Assembly (NCBI GenBank): GCA_905250885.1
Contig: CAJNOQ010002085.1
Coordinates: 1 to 26,410, forward strand
DNA length: 26,410 nt
DNA from: Didymodactylos carnosus
Lineage: Eukaryota > Rotifera > Eurotatoria > Philodinida > Philodinidae
Direction: 5' to 3'
A model generated the notes under the pieces. The model made no database searches, was not told the origin of the DNA, and worked only from the letters and a program-made list of their open reading frames with translations. The position numbers and the translations under genes are program-made. Shown piece by piece: positions 1-10,500 of the stretch. Every line of letters starts with the position of its first letter. Position 1 is the stretch's first letter.

Positions 1-1
1 G

Positions 2-131
2 GATCCTGTAAGCTTAGATGAAAACGGAATTTCTTATATACCATTCGACGCGTCGCGAGCTGTTCTACAAAACTGCATATTTGGTTTCTTGGTTCAAGGG
101 GGATCACCAAATCCGCCAGGGTCCTTTTCGG
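2..131 (+). CDS. 3' part of an unidentified gene, truncated by the window edge
   Basis: Frame 2 from the window edge is open for 43 codons with a protein-like composition (reads DPVSLDENGISYIPFDAS, then a segment ending GGSPNPPGSFS) and is GC-richer than the DNA that follows. I do not recognise the family. A good donor (G|GTGAGT) sits at 132-133. If used with the acceptor AG at 181-182 (51-base intron), the frame continues to a stop at 338-340, adding about 51 residues that end in a Phe/Leu-rich stretch. If the donor is not used, the frame stops at 149-151 after GEWVKA. The Phe-rich extension could be translated T-rich UTR, so I claim only the first exon. The window starts with GGATCC, so this edge may be a cloning boundary. 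Confidence 0.35.
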
Positions 132-340
132 GTGAGTGGGTTAAGGCCTAGACTTTTCCAAAACGCATTCGAGGCATTTTAGTAACAAAACTGTCAAAAA
201 AGAGTCGAGAGGTTTCTGCTTCTTTGGTTCCATTTAAGTGCCAAGTTTATCTCAATTCAACTTCAACAGTCAAAAAAAAGTTTCTTTTCGTCGTTCTCGT
301 TCGTTGTTTATTTATCTTCTTTTTCTTGATGACTAACTAA

Positions 341-913
341 CTCCATGAAGAGTAGCTGTGAGCGTCCACTAACAACTGCATGAGGATGTTGCTCTGTTAC
401 TAAGTCTCAGTCTCTATTTGAGAAATGGAAAAGAAGATATATATATGTATTCCTTAACGACTTCTGCTGGAGAAAACCGATCTTCAAATTTTTTTCGATG
501 AGTGGGCTCAGCACATTCTAGCCCATACGTAGATCCGCTACTAAGGTCATACACTATCTAACTAACTTACACGATTCAAGACGTGAAGATTTAAGAAGAG
601 TACTATTGGATCCATATTTCTCTAATTATACCGAAGGAAGAAAGAGAAACATTCGCGCGGCTCTACTCTCGGTTTTATCAGATCGTTTGACCTTCTCGAT
701 GTTTTTGAACAGAAGTCCTTTACCAGTCACTAAACCGAAGCTGTGGATAGAAGGCTAATCTGATCCAGAGTTCTTCTAACATTTTCAATAAGAATGTTTT
801 TCCAAGCTGAGCAATCCACGTTGCTTAACATATCAGAATAAATCTATTCAATTTTCGTAGAGTGAATACAGTAAAATATTCACACTGACTTGGTTAGAAA
901 TTTAACGTCTCTG
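341..913. other. Intergenic stretch without a recognised gene
   Basis: No long open frame, tRNA-like arm or clear repeat was seen. It is probably the 3' flank of the truncated gene on the left plus spacer up to the AT-rich inverted-repeat element. Confidence 0.4.
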
Positions 914-1227
914 ATGTTAAAAGGAAAAATATTAAACGACTAAATCAAAAATCAATTAAATATTTTTCCATCTTATTTAAATATTAGTCCGTTCGATACT
1001 TTTCTTTATTTAAATATTTTTCCTTTATTTTAAAATAATTGAATATTTTTCTATCTAACCAAAAATTGCTTTAATATTGACATCATCGTCAGCTTTAATA
1101 TTTGTTTTTTTTTCTGAAAAATAATTAAATATTTTTCTATCTTACAACAAGAAAAATATTTAAATAAGATAGAAAAATATTTAATTGATTTTTAATATCA
1201 GTTGTTTAATATTTTTCTTTTTAACAT
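914..1227. mobile_element. AT-rich inverted-repeat (MITE-like) element
   Basis: The left arm (about 914-985, starting ATGTTAAAAGGAAAAATATT) matches the reverse complement of the right arm (about 1152-1227) over roughly 70 bases with few differences. Between and within the arms the motif TTAAATATTTTTC or its complement recurs about eight times (near 923, 957, 1011, 1040, 1130, 1151, 1170, 1207). There is no coding capacity, so the element is non-autonomous. I could not find a convincing target-site duplication, so exact ends and superfamily are open. Confidence 0.6.
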
Positions 1228-1468
1228 TTTTCGGCATATCCCTTTGACTTGTAGCTTTAGTACTGTATCCATTGAGTAAAATAAAAAAAACATGATGAAT
1301 ACTACAGTGAACAAGTGTACACTGTCTATTTATGTCAAAGAAAAGTTGCATGTCATTTTTACTATTACTCATATCTGCATGAATTTTCTCAGGATTTGAG
1401 TTGAGTAAAAATCGGTATATTGATGTGAACAAAGAACATGACATAGAAAACGAAAATTGAGAGTAGAG

Positions 1469-1624
1469 ATCCCAGATCTTCTACTTTTGGCAGAAAAATT
1501 CTGATTTTTGGAACTTTTTCTGCCTCTTTTTCGCCTTAAGCTCTACTGATTTTCTACTTCTTTTTATCAGGTTTTTCTAATTTTGGACTCTTATTTTCTG
1601 ATTTTCGTGTTTTGGATCTGGGAT
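1469..1624. repeat. Short element with GATCCCAGATC inverted termini
   Basis: GATCCCAGATC at about 1469-1479 is repeated inverted as GATCTGGGATC at about 1615-1625. Between them lie variants of GATTTTCTACTT and TTTTTCT. The organisation, inverted ends around a core of reiterated short motifs, resembles the other elements in this window. No target duplication is evident. Confidence 0.4.
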
Positions 1625-1936
1625 CCCTGATTGAGACGTTCTTCTTCTCGCATATACATAACTAAGATTTTCGGCCCCGCCGCCGCTGAAGGCGTCGAAC
1701 TTTTCTGGAGTTTCTCGTCGATTTTCCAGCCGGCGAGCAGGTTTAGCTATGAGACATCGTCGTCTAGAATCTTGGAAGAAATCCTTTACAAAAGTCTGCA
1801 GAATCTTTATATATTCTTGCTACTTTTTCGAATTTTTGTTAGCATTTGAACATTCCAGTATTTTGTTTAAGTGAAGATCAAGGCAGTTTTGATCTTTTTT
1901 TTCTTATTAATTGATTTCAGTGACGGGAGTCTATGA

Positions 1937-2764
1937 GCGACGTCCAGAGTTGGAGTTACCCCAACCCCGGAGTTGAGCTTCTTTTTAGTTGAGCTGAAGT
2001 TGTATTTTTATTAGATTAGATTTGAGTTAAGTTCAGATTTTTTCAACTTTAACTCCACGTCTCCAGTTGAAAATTTCTATAAGTTTGACAATTTTTTCCT
2101 TTTTTTGTTGAATTGTTAAAATGACCTTTTTTGTGTGTACTTTCGTAAACAAAAGCGAAATAAACAACTGCTAATAAAATAAAGAAGAAAATGAATCGCG
2201 ACAAAATAAGTTCCTATAGGAGTTGAAGCGCAGCTGGATTTGAACTTCTTTAGGTGGAGTTAGAGTTGTGATAGAGTCGAACTTAGCCGAGTTGGTCATC
2301 TCTGGCAACTAGAGTCCCGTGGGTTTAACCAGATTCCGATTCCGAAAGGTATTTTTCGTGCTCGAGACGGGTTTCAGTTCATCTGATCGGGTTCTGGATC
2401 GGGTTTGTTTCCAATCCCGATTCTTCTACTTTAATATCGTGGGAGATAAAAGAGAATTCTAAATATAAAAAGAATGAAAAATAAGGAAAACAGACAGGTG
2501 TTTCGCACTAGATGTACTACCGACCAAGTGATATATAGTTTTGTACCTGTACGAGTAGAAATTTACTAATGTTAAAATGAAAGAGAGCACTACTTCACTA
2601 GAAAAAAATATTTCGGGTTCGAGACGGATTTTATTTGAAAAAATCAGGATCGGGTTCGGGATCCCGAAAAGGTTCTAACGGGTTCGGGACGGATTTTAAA
2701 TCTCGAGACCGGATCGAGATCGGGTTCGAAAATCTCGAACCCGCAGGACTCTACTGGCGACGTC
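1937..2764. mobile_element. Compound hAT-like MITE insertion (two abutting elements)
   Basis: The 8-base sequence GCGACGTC occurs at 1937-1944 and again at 2757-2764. The DNA between starts CAGAGTTGG and ends CTCTACTG (complement CAGTAGAG), fitting hAT-type ends beginning CAG with 8-bp target duplications. Inside, one unit (1945-2304) is filled with GAGTTG variants and ends at GAGTTGGTCATCTCTG. A second unit (about 2306-2756) is filled with TCGGGTTCGGGA variants and has inverted ends ACTAGAGTCCCGTGGG and, as complement, AGTAGAGTCCTGCGGG. At the junction GCAACTAG (2305-2312) matches the flanking octamer at only five of eight positions. There is no transposase frame. A short open frame at 2635-2886 is repeat-derived. 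Confidence 0.6.
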
Positions 2765-2765
2765 T

Positions 2766-3560
2766 AATAACGATGTCGCCATTGGATGCTTACCTCACCT
2801 ACTATATTATCGAAATATTAAGTATGTTTATTTGTACCAAAAAAATGAGAACGTTGGTCTACGGTTCACTTCAGACATTTGACTGATCTGGCAATGTCTG
2901 CGAACTGTCGTCCATGTTTTCAGAAATTCTTTGCCTCATTGCTATTCTGTTAAGACAAATTTGCATACATACGTCAATTCTATGATTATATACGGGACAA
3001 AAAACTGTTAGAAAGTCTGATCCTTGTAGGTTTTTTTCTAAATGCTGTCTGTCCATATGACGTTATGTATTGCTGTAAAACGTACCGTCAGCGTTTTCGA
3101 TATAATTTTGGCAAGATGGGGGACGTTTTATGCTGATAACCAAAAACAAAACAAAAGGCTTTTAGTTTTTCCGAGTATTTTTTGTTTTAGTAGGAGTCAA
3201 TTTTTTAAAATGAACTGAGTCATTTTTGTCAGGCAAGGTGAGGGAATTCCCCACCTAATCGAAAATGCTGCGTACTTTGTGGCAAAAAGATCAAGTTACG
3301 ACGTTAGGGAGTTATTCATGATGTATATGGTTTTGTATGTATGGTTTTTTTCAACTTTTATTTAAACTACAGATTTCAGACAGTAGCAAGAGGCTAATAG
3401 TTTATTTTGATTATCTATCTGTGTAATCTCTCTTATATGTCTTATATAATGTTCAACACAACATAATCATTACAGCAAATGACATATTTGAACGCTGTGT
3501 TGTTTGATTTGAGGTAAGAGAACGAAAATATAATACGTCATTTACAACATCCTATTTGTA
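2766..3560. other. Intergenic stretch upstream of the ubiquitin-like gene
   Basis: About 800 bases with only short unsupported frames. No RNA gene or inverted repeat was recognised. The right-hand end presumably holds the promoter of the ubiquitin-like gene. Confidence 0.4.
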
Positions 3561-3591
3561 AAATATGTGTAGACAATGCGACTTTTTGTTC

Positions 3592-3598
3592 TATAAAA
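3592..3598 (+). promoter_or_regulatory. TATA box of the ubiquitin-like gene
   Basis: TATAAAA lies 56 bases upstream of the ATG at 3654, a usual distance if transcription starts near 3622-3630 and the leader is short. Seen in the sequence; use as a promoter is inferred. Confidence 0.5.
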
Positions 3599-3653
3599 AC
3601 ACACACATTAACATTTCGTTACTCATAAGGTGAGAGCAGGTAAAATTCTAAAA

Positions 3654-3899
3654 ATGCTTACCTATCCAAAGCAAATTAATTTAACAGTCATTCGTAAATC
3701 AGATGGTAAAACAATGAGATTGCATGTGCCAGAATATGTTACTGTACACTATTTGAAAACACAATTGAAACAATCGTTCCATTCGAATAATGATAAATTT
3801 CATTTATATTACAAAGGAAAACATATTCGATCAAGACATTTGTTAAAATATTATGGAATTTCTAATGAGGCGAACAATATTCAAATTATCTTAAAATAA
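3654..3899 (+). CDS. Small ubiquitin-like protein without a C-terminal di-glycine
   Basis: A single-exon gene for 81 residues. The start ATG at 3654 is the first in frame; the open frame runs eight codons further upstream, but only to a GTG. From about residue 8 the pattern is that of a ubiquitin beta-grasp fold: a first strand (INLTVIRKSDGKTMRLHV), a helix (VTVHYLKTQLKQSF), then FHLYYKGKHIRSRHLLKYYGI, matching the ubiquitin segment around LIFAGKQLEDGRTLSDYNI, and a last strand (NNIQIILK). The protein stops right after that strand with no Gly-Gly tail, so it cannot be conjugated in the normal way and probably acts as a binding module or decoy. It is unusually rich in Lys and His. TATA box upstream; AATAAA at 3903-3908 directly after the stop. 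I cannot name an orthologue. Confidence 0.75.
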   Translation: MLTYPKQINLTVIRKSDGKTMRLHVPEYVTVHYLKTQLKQSFHSNNDKFHLYYKGKHIRSRHLLKYYGISNEANNIQIILK

Positions 3900-3902
3900 T
3901 AT

Positions 3903-3908
3903 AATAAA
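3903..3908 (+). terminator. Polyadenylation signal of the ubiquitin-like gene
   Basis: AATAAA starts four bases after the stop codon, in AT-rich DNA. Confidence 0.5.
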
Positions 3909-4054
3909 TACTCATTCAACTTATATGAACACTTTTTTTTATCAAAATTATTTATTATATCATAAAAAATATTAAAAAATAAATGTATATACACTATATG
4001 TATAGACACACTTATAGTTTGTGTCTGATACACTGTAATTTGGAATTATTTTCT

Positions 4055-4350
4055 ACTTATATGGAAAATCGATCTGGAAAATTGCCAAGGATTTTCCAAC
4101 TTTTATAAAATCCTTAGCGATTTTCTGAGTGTTTAGAAAATGTTGATTTTCTACTTTATAGAAAATTCGCTCGATTTTCTATAAATTGACTTTTCTCATT
4201 TGTCAGAAAATCGATAAGGAATTTCTAAAAAGTTGGAAAATCGACAGCAATTTTCTATAAATAATTTCCAACATTTTTGAAATTCGACAGCGATTTTCTA
4301 AATAGTTGGAAAATCGAATTCGATTTTCTAAGAAGTCGAATCGGTGATTT
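4055..4350. repeat. Cluster of GATTTTCTA / GGAAAATCG motifs in both orientations
   Basis: In about 300 bases, GATTTTCT or its complement, and the variant GGAAAATC, occur at least nine times, often followed by TATAAA or AGTTGG. The units are degenerate and alternate in orientation, so many could pair into hairpins. No clear terminal inverted repeat was found. It may be the core of an old MITE-like element. Confidence 0.5.
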
Positions 4351-4999
4351 TTTTTCTTGCTTCTTTCACATCTATTAAAGCCTATATTGTAACAAGTTGT
4401 CCTGTAACAGATCTCTGCTCGTTTTAGTATTTAACTTCGGAAATGTTAGTAGATTCGGAAAGTTCTCTCAGTTTTTACAAATCAGCATATTCTTCGAGAA
4501 GTATTGTTGCTGTATGACACCTGGAACCACAAAGACGTACTGGAAAGGTTCTTGGGTTGCCTGGTTAAGACAAAGTCGAGTTCCACCACAACTTTCTGAA
4601 GATCACAAAGCGATTCGCTCTTGCTACCACTCAAAACCTAAATTTTTACGTCTAGTCTAATCTCAGTCCTATAAACTTCAGTCCGAAACAGAAATTTTTT
4701 CCAATTTGCTTCAATGATTACATGTTTTGTCTTGTATCTTTTTACCGAAATGATACCACTGTTTCTTTAAATGCCTATATCGAAGATTTTTCTCTACACT
4801 AAAACCGAAAAGTTGAAGGACATCTGGAAAATCAGTCACGCCTGCGAAAATAATTAATCTCCGTCCAGTTACAATCTGCTTAAAGAAACTTATCAGTTCT
4901 GACTAGAACTTGCCCACCTCTGTTACGAGCTTTATCGAAATCGCAATGTTTTCTTCAAAATCAGCGTTCAATTTTCTTAAATGGGTAAGTATATCAGAA
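4351..4999. other. Intergenic stretch with no supported gene
   Basis: An open frame at 4397-4660 (87 codons, reading CMTPGTTKTYWKGSWVAW) has no recognisable domain, no splice or poly(A) context that supports it, and sits between repeats. From about 4930 the DNA weakly resembles the outer part of the inverted repeat that follows. Confidence 0.35.
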
Positions 5000-5875
5000 G
5001 TATATCACGGCATACAAGAATTTTTCCGTGACCTTCGAGACTCTATAGATTTTGTACAGTTTGTCGAGTTCTATCAATATGCAAACCACAGTTCAAGATA
5101 TGGTACACGTTTCGAAAAAACGGCTTTTTTACTCTCTTAGTGTATATGACGTTATTTTCGACATTCTCTAACTATTTTTGTCAAATTTCTAACATAGCTC
5201 TTCACCTCTTATTCCTCTCTAAGTCTAATTTCATTTGACTTTATCTCTTTTCTGAAAACTATAGGATTTGAGGTACTTTTTCGTATCTACCGCTACAGAA
5301 ATGATGAAAATAACAGATTATAGCTGGTTGTTGATATTGAGTATTATTGGCGTAAATCATTCGGTTAAAGATGTTTGAAAATTTCCCCTTAACTTTCGAA
5401 TAATCTTAACTTATATTGAGCGTAGAATCTCGAATTTGACTTTGTCAAGGAGATAAGGAGATAAAAATGTTTTATTTAAATTCAAGGTGAAAACTTATAA
5501 TTTCTTTTATCTGCAGAAGAATACATTGTATGCGCAGAAGCGACAACACTTCAAAAATTGTTTTATGTTCGAGTCTTACATCTCAAAAAGTCCTAATCAG
5601 TAGAATCGCAACAACACATTTGCATCTGGGATATTTCCCTATTTTTCTATCTGAAATAGGCGAAGTTTTGAAATTTTTGCCACAGCATCCTCAAGTTCTC
5701 ACTTCTTGTGAAAAACATGACTATGTGGTGAGAGTATAATGTAACTTTCTCGGAGCATGCATCACATCTGGAACTGGGATTTGCATATCGATAGAACTCG
5801 ACAAGCTCTACAAAACCTATAGTCTCGACAGTTGCGGAAAAACTTTTGTATGCCCCGATAAGTTTCAAATGCACT
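5000..5875. repeat. Diverged large inverted repeat (arms of about 155 bases)
   Basis: The left arm, about 5000-5155 (GGCATACAAGAATTTTTCCG, then TTGTCGAGTTCTATCAATAT), matches the complement of about 5712-5875 (GGCATACAAAAGTTTTTCCG, TTGTCGAGTTCTATCGATAT) at roughly three quarters of positions. Because of the inversion, translations of the arms on opposite strands look alike, which imitates a repeated protein. The 550-base centre has no recognised gene. Likely an old foldback or MITE-type element; no target duplication seen. Confidence 0.55.
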
Positions 5876-6125
5876 ATCTATGCTTACATGGCGGCTGCTG
5901 TTGGAAATGGCTATAGTTTCACCCTTACGATATACATATTCCAATTATTATCTTTTGCACAACCAATTCATTTCAAATACATTATCTACATAATAGAGAC
6001 GAGGACCAAAACAAGATTGAACAGTTAATTTTATGGTCTGGATGCCCTTAAACTTAACTCTGATGAAAAAATCGTAGTCTGGACAAGGACTAAGGCCCCA
6101 AACTAAAGCCAAGGAAAATAGAACT

Positions 6126-6542
6126 GGAGCCTGTTTCCTCGAAAAAACTTAAATTTTGCTTAAGTGAAAATTTTGACTTAAGTAAGATCTTTTTGCTAAG
6201 TGACAAGCATCTTAACTTAAGGGACATCTTTACCATCCTTAAGTGTTTACGTAATTTTTTAAGTGAAAAATAATTATAATTTGTAACTTCTTTATTTTAT
6301 GTTTTTTTGTGGTCCAGACACAATAATCAGATAGAAAATAATTTTAGAAAGATTTTATTCAAAAATTTGATCAAAATAATCTAAATTTGTTAAAATATGA
6401 GTGTTTTTTACTGTATGACGTCTGTTTAACTTAAGTTTTTTTGAGAAAAGTGGAAACTTAAGTGTCCATTAAGTACGACGTAATTTTTCCATTAAAAGTC
6501 CACTTAAGTGGAATACTTAAGTTTTTTTAAGAAACAGGCTCC
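6126..6542. mobile_element. MITE-like element with GGAGCCTGTTTC termini and CTTAAG core
   Basis: The left end GGAGCCTGTTTCCTCGAAAA and the complement of the right end GGAGCCTGTTTCTTAAAAAA form terminal inverted repeats of about 25 bases around a 417-base element. I count eight CTTAAG hexamers inside, many as CTTAAGTG, concentrated in the two outer parts and absent from the middle (about 6250-6420). There is no open frame of note. No unambiguous target duplication at the flanks, so the superfamily is unassigned. Confidence 0.7.
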
Positions 6543-7560
6543 TGTACTTTGCATATATAGTACATGACTCGTTCTTGTTCCCATGAAGGAGAGGAAAAAC
6601 GAATTGTCGGAAGAGAAATTTTCTGTTCTTCTGTCAGATAGAAACCAGAATAAACTGCGCTGTACACTATCATCATCTATAGTAAAGTTTTTAAAAATAT
6701 CCTTTTTAGCCTGGATTTGACTAGATTTTTATTTTAAAACATATTTTTAACTTTAAAAATATTTTAAAATCATGTTGACGCAGATTACGCAAGTTGCAAA
6801 ATCTTCAATAGTAAAAAAGTGATTTTAGCTTTCCATAACCTTAATAACAAATACTTTTTGATAAAGAAATTGCTGTTCTTAATCAAATTAAGAATTATTG
6901 TCCAACGGGGTGGTGCAAAACTGTAAAGAGAGATAGTTTGTTCGAGGGCAAAAGGTGCTAGTTACTAACGCCATCTGCAACAGATAAGTAATTACATCTT
7001 TCTCATTCGAGATATTTTTCACCATTCGCTGAACATCTCTTTAGTCTAGTGGATCATGATTGAAATCTCGAAATGACATATCATATATTTACACAAAAAA
7101 TATGGATGATATGGGTTTTTACTGAAGTGATTGATACTTCGGTTACTTTAGTATTGTATCCAGAAAAGTGGATGACTGCCCTTCATTTTGTCACTGTGAT
7201 GTGCTTGCGACATATAGTGATTAAATCAGATGATTCAACGGTTAGAACATCGACTTGAAGAATAAATATCCTAATTCCAATTCCTAGACTATTCATTCAT
7301 TTTTCCTTTACATATAGACTAAAAATTATCACCCAGCTCGGTACAGTCACTTTTATGGCTTGTCATTTATGTAGCCAGACTATGTTTAACATGACTGTGT
7401 TTCACGTTTTTTTTTCTTTCTTTCTTATGTTACATTATTTTCATTAACTGATGTGAAAGCGACTTTTATTGTGCTTCTTAAATCACAGATGAGTTTATGA
7501 GCGAAAACTGGCAATAGTACTCTCAAAGTATTTTCCACATCATAAATTGTTCATTATTTT
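6543..7560. other. Intergenic stretch upstream of the RING gene
   Basis: About 1 kb with no supported gene. A 61-codon open frame at 7073-7258 has no recognisable domain. Presumably contains the RING gene promoter, but no clear TATA box was found. Confidence 0.35.
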
Positions 7561-7583
7561 CAGTTATTTATATTTAACTCATA

Positions 7584-10500
7584 ATGGCCGCTGCTATGTC
7601 GAGCAATTGTGCTATTTCAGTAAGTATATATTGGTGTTATAATTATTGATTATTCGATACTATTTTCTAGCCTGAAGCATTATTGGAACAATTTAATTGT
7701 CCAATATGTTTAAATTTTATGGGATCTCTGGGAGATATCTGGGTAACACCGTGTATGCATCGCTTTTGCGAAAAGTGTATTAAAGGTAAAATGAAAATAA
7801 TAAAAAAATTACTTCGATATCTGTGATTATCTCCCTTATTCATTGTTTATTTGCGAAGAATCCGTCAACACACTCCATCGTTGTCCGTTGTGTAACAAAG
7901 ATATCCAACAACAAAGCGATCTTAATCGTGATGCACATATGACTACAATATTAGGTAGTGTTTTGATTAAAACATCCTTGATGCAGAGTTGTACTCATAT
8001 CTCTCATTCATCGTGAATGTCTTTCCGCTTTTAAAATTTTTCTCTCAAGCCTTATAACGAGCACTACAGCTATATATTGACGTGGTAATTACTTCCAATT
8101 ACTCCTTCTAGAAAAAAATATCAGGGGCAAGAAGAAAGCTATTGTCCTACAAAGATTTATATTTCGCAGCAGTGTATTTTCTTAAAATTCGAAGTAAAAA
8201 AAAGAACAATGCTTGATTGAAAAATTACGTAGGTTTCTGGGAAGTATGTTTCTACATGTACCATTCTAGAAAAAGTGTATTAACTCTAGAAAAAGTCTTC
8301 CGACCCGTTCATGCAGCCACAAAAAAATACTTTCCATTTTTTTTCGATTATTCGACTTCATCACTGGCGTTTTGCATTGCTTTTTTCATAAAACTTTTTT
8401 CTCTCTTTTGCTCTGATCTAACGTATTAGTTCAGCACATAACTACCATTGCAGGACTTATTCAATGTACAAGAGAAACAAGAAATGGTCTTTTTTTTGTT
8501 CTTTTTAGAAGTTCTTAATAAATCCATACAAGAGGCTGAAGCGCAAAAAGCTAAAGCATTTGCAGATCAAGGTAAAACAAACAAAATCTAATGTTGCTTG
8601 TCTTTGGTATCTTTAAACGTCTTCAAAGCTGATTTTGCAAGCTATATGTATTATTTAAAACTCGCTTTTTTTTCACATATTTATTCAATATGTTGAGTCT
8701 CGGATTGTTGTATCCATACAAGTAGACATTAATACGATATTGATCAATTATTGAAAATCTGTTGCTAAACTGAACATCGAACAGGATATGTAGCTCTCGT
8801 CTTAGCTTATTTAATAGTTCTTGGTTTTTTTACGTATTCCGTAGTATTAGTATCCACTTCAGATTAAAAAACAGACCACTGTTTTTCGAATAATTTGAAT
8901 TTTCTTCAGAAAACATACATCACCATGAGATTGAGCTTACGAGGGAACCTTCTGAGGAAACTTCCGATTCAAATACTTTGTATATAGATCGATAGACTTC
9001 GGTGAGGTAGTAAATACCTTAAAGGGATTCGGGCCTATGACTCTTGAAGACCCGGTTTTCTGAAAAACTGGAAAAAATAATCAAAACCTTTTCTTAAGGA
9101 GGCATGATTATGGCCTGCAAATTTCTGATTAAAATGAAACGTCTTCCAGCTATACACGACATTTCTTTGCAAAGTTATAGAATTTACAAAAAAGTCCCAA
9201 ATATTCATTGTCAGCTCAAAGCAACAGAAGAAGAAATAAATTTAGGGTTTTTCTTGTGAATTCTATAACTTTGCAAAGAAAGATCGTGTATAGCTGGGAG
9301 ACGTCTCATTTTAACCAGAAATTTGCAGGCCACAATCATGCCTCCTTAAGAAAAGGTTTTGATTATTTTTTAGTTTCTGAAAAGCCAGTTTTTCAGAAAA
9401 CCGGGTCTTCAAGAGTCATAGACTCGAATCCCTTTAAGGTAATTACTACCTCACTGAGGTCTATCGATCTATGTACAAAGTATTTGAATAGGAAGTGGGC
9501 ATCTCGGGAGGTTCCATCGGTAGTCAATAATGTACATTTCCATGCATATTCAGAATTACCACATCTAACGGAATATCGACTCTAGAACTTGTAAGAAATT
9601 TGACACCACATCTGAATCATGAAAAATTAAAAGATGTTTGATTTCCATTTTCAAGAAGACACTTTGGAATAGCTAAAAGTGTTGCGACATTTTTTGTTTT
9701 GTATATATCTATATCTAGAGATATAATCAAATCTTAGATATTTTTAAAACGGTGTGCCATGTAATTCTCTACAAAAGGCCTCTTGAACATGGAAGAATGT
9801 GGAGGAAATACGGCAAAGCATCAGTCTCAACCACTTCCTATGTCAAAAACAACAAGAAACCAACTTATTTGAACACGTTGTTGTGCACCACAGTACACAA
9901 TAAAAAGTATGTTTTAGTTCTTCGAAATATTGTCTTTCTTTTGGTATATATCAAAGGTTGTTTTAAACATGTTTTTCTCGTACAAAAAGCGATTTGACTC
10001 AAATTCACCCCTAAAACGGGAAAGTTTGACCTTGGATCAGGAAACGAAATAGAGCCATTGAGTTTTCTCTTTCCAGATGTTTGTTTGGTTTTTAATTTGG
10101 CAATTAATGCACGAGGTGTTTACATTAGAACTTTCAACAAAATATTAACATAAGATAAAAATAAAACCATATTTCCAGGAATGCAAAAAGAAAGTGCAAA
10201 ACGCCTACAAGAATTTTGTCACCTTAACGTTACCGCGGTCATATTTGCAAACGTTGACGTAAACGAGTCAATATGTAACAGCAGAATTATTTTGCTTTAG
10301 GATGAGGTAAAATTTCCTTAAATGTCCCAAAACTTCAGTTGGGAAATATTCATTTTGGAAAAGTCAATAAAAGAAAAAAATTCTCCAAAGTCTTTTATGA
10401 TTATAACGAGTTTTTAATATGATCAGTGGATGGAACTTTTCAGAGGCTACAAAATGGTCATCTTTTGATTTCGCAAAATATAAAGGATTAAAATTGAATA

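Noticed and set aside
1631-1849. 72-codon open frame with a GC-rich start
   Set aside because: No domain, no conserved features, and it lies between repeat elements.
2635-2886. 83-codon Gly/Ser-rich open frame
   Set aside because: The first half is a translation of the TCGGGTTCGGGA repeat core, and it crosses the end of the inserted element.
7073-7258. 61-codon open frame upstream of the RING gene
   Set aside because: No domain, and no splice path into the RING gene that keeps the frame.
9420-9440. Possible tRNA T-arm (GACTCGAATCCC)
   Set aside because: No matching acceptor stem, D-arm or anticodon arm upstream; it lies in a foldback arm.
9208-9585. 125-codon open frame
   Set aside because: It lies largely within one arm of a foldback; the other arm carries substitutions and indels without a coding pattern, and no domain is visible.
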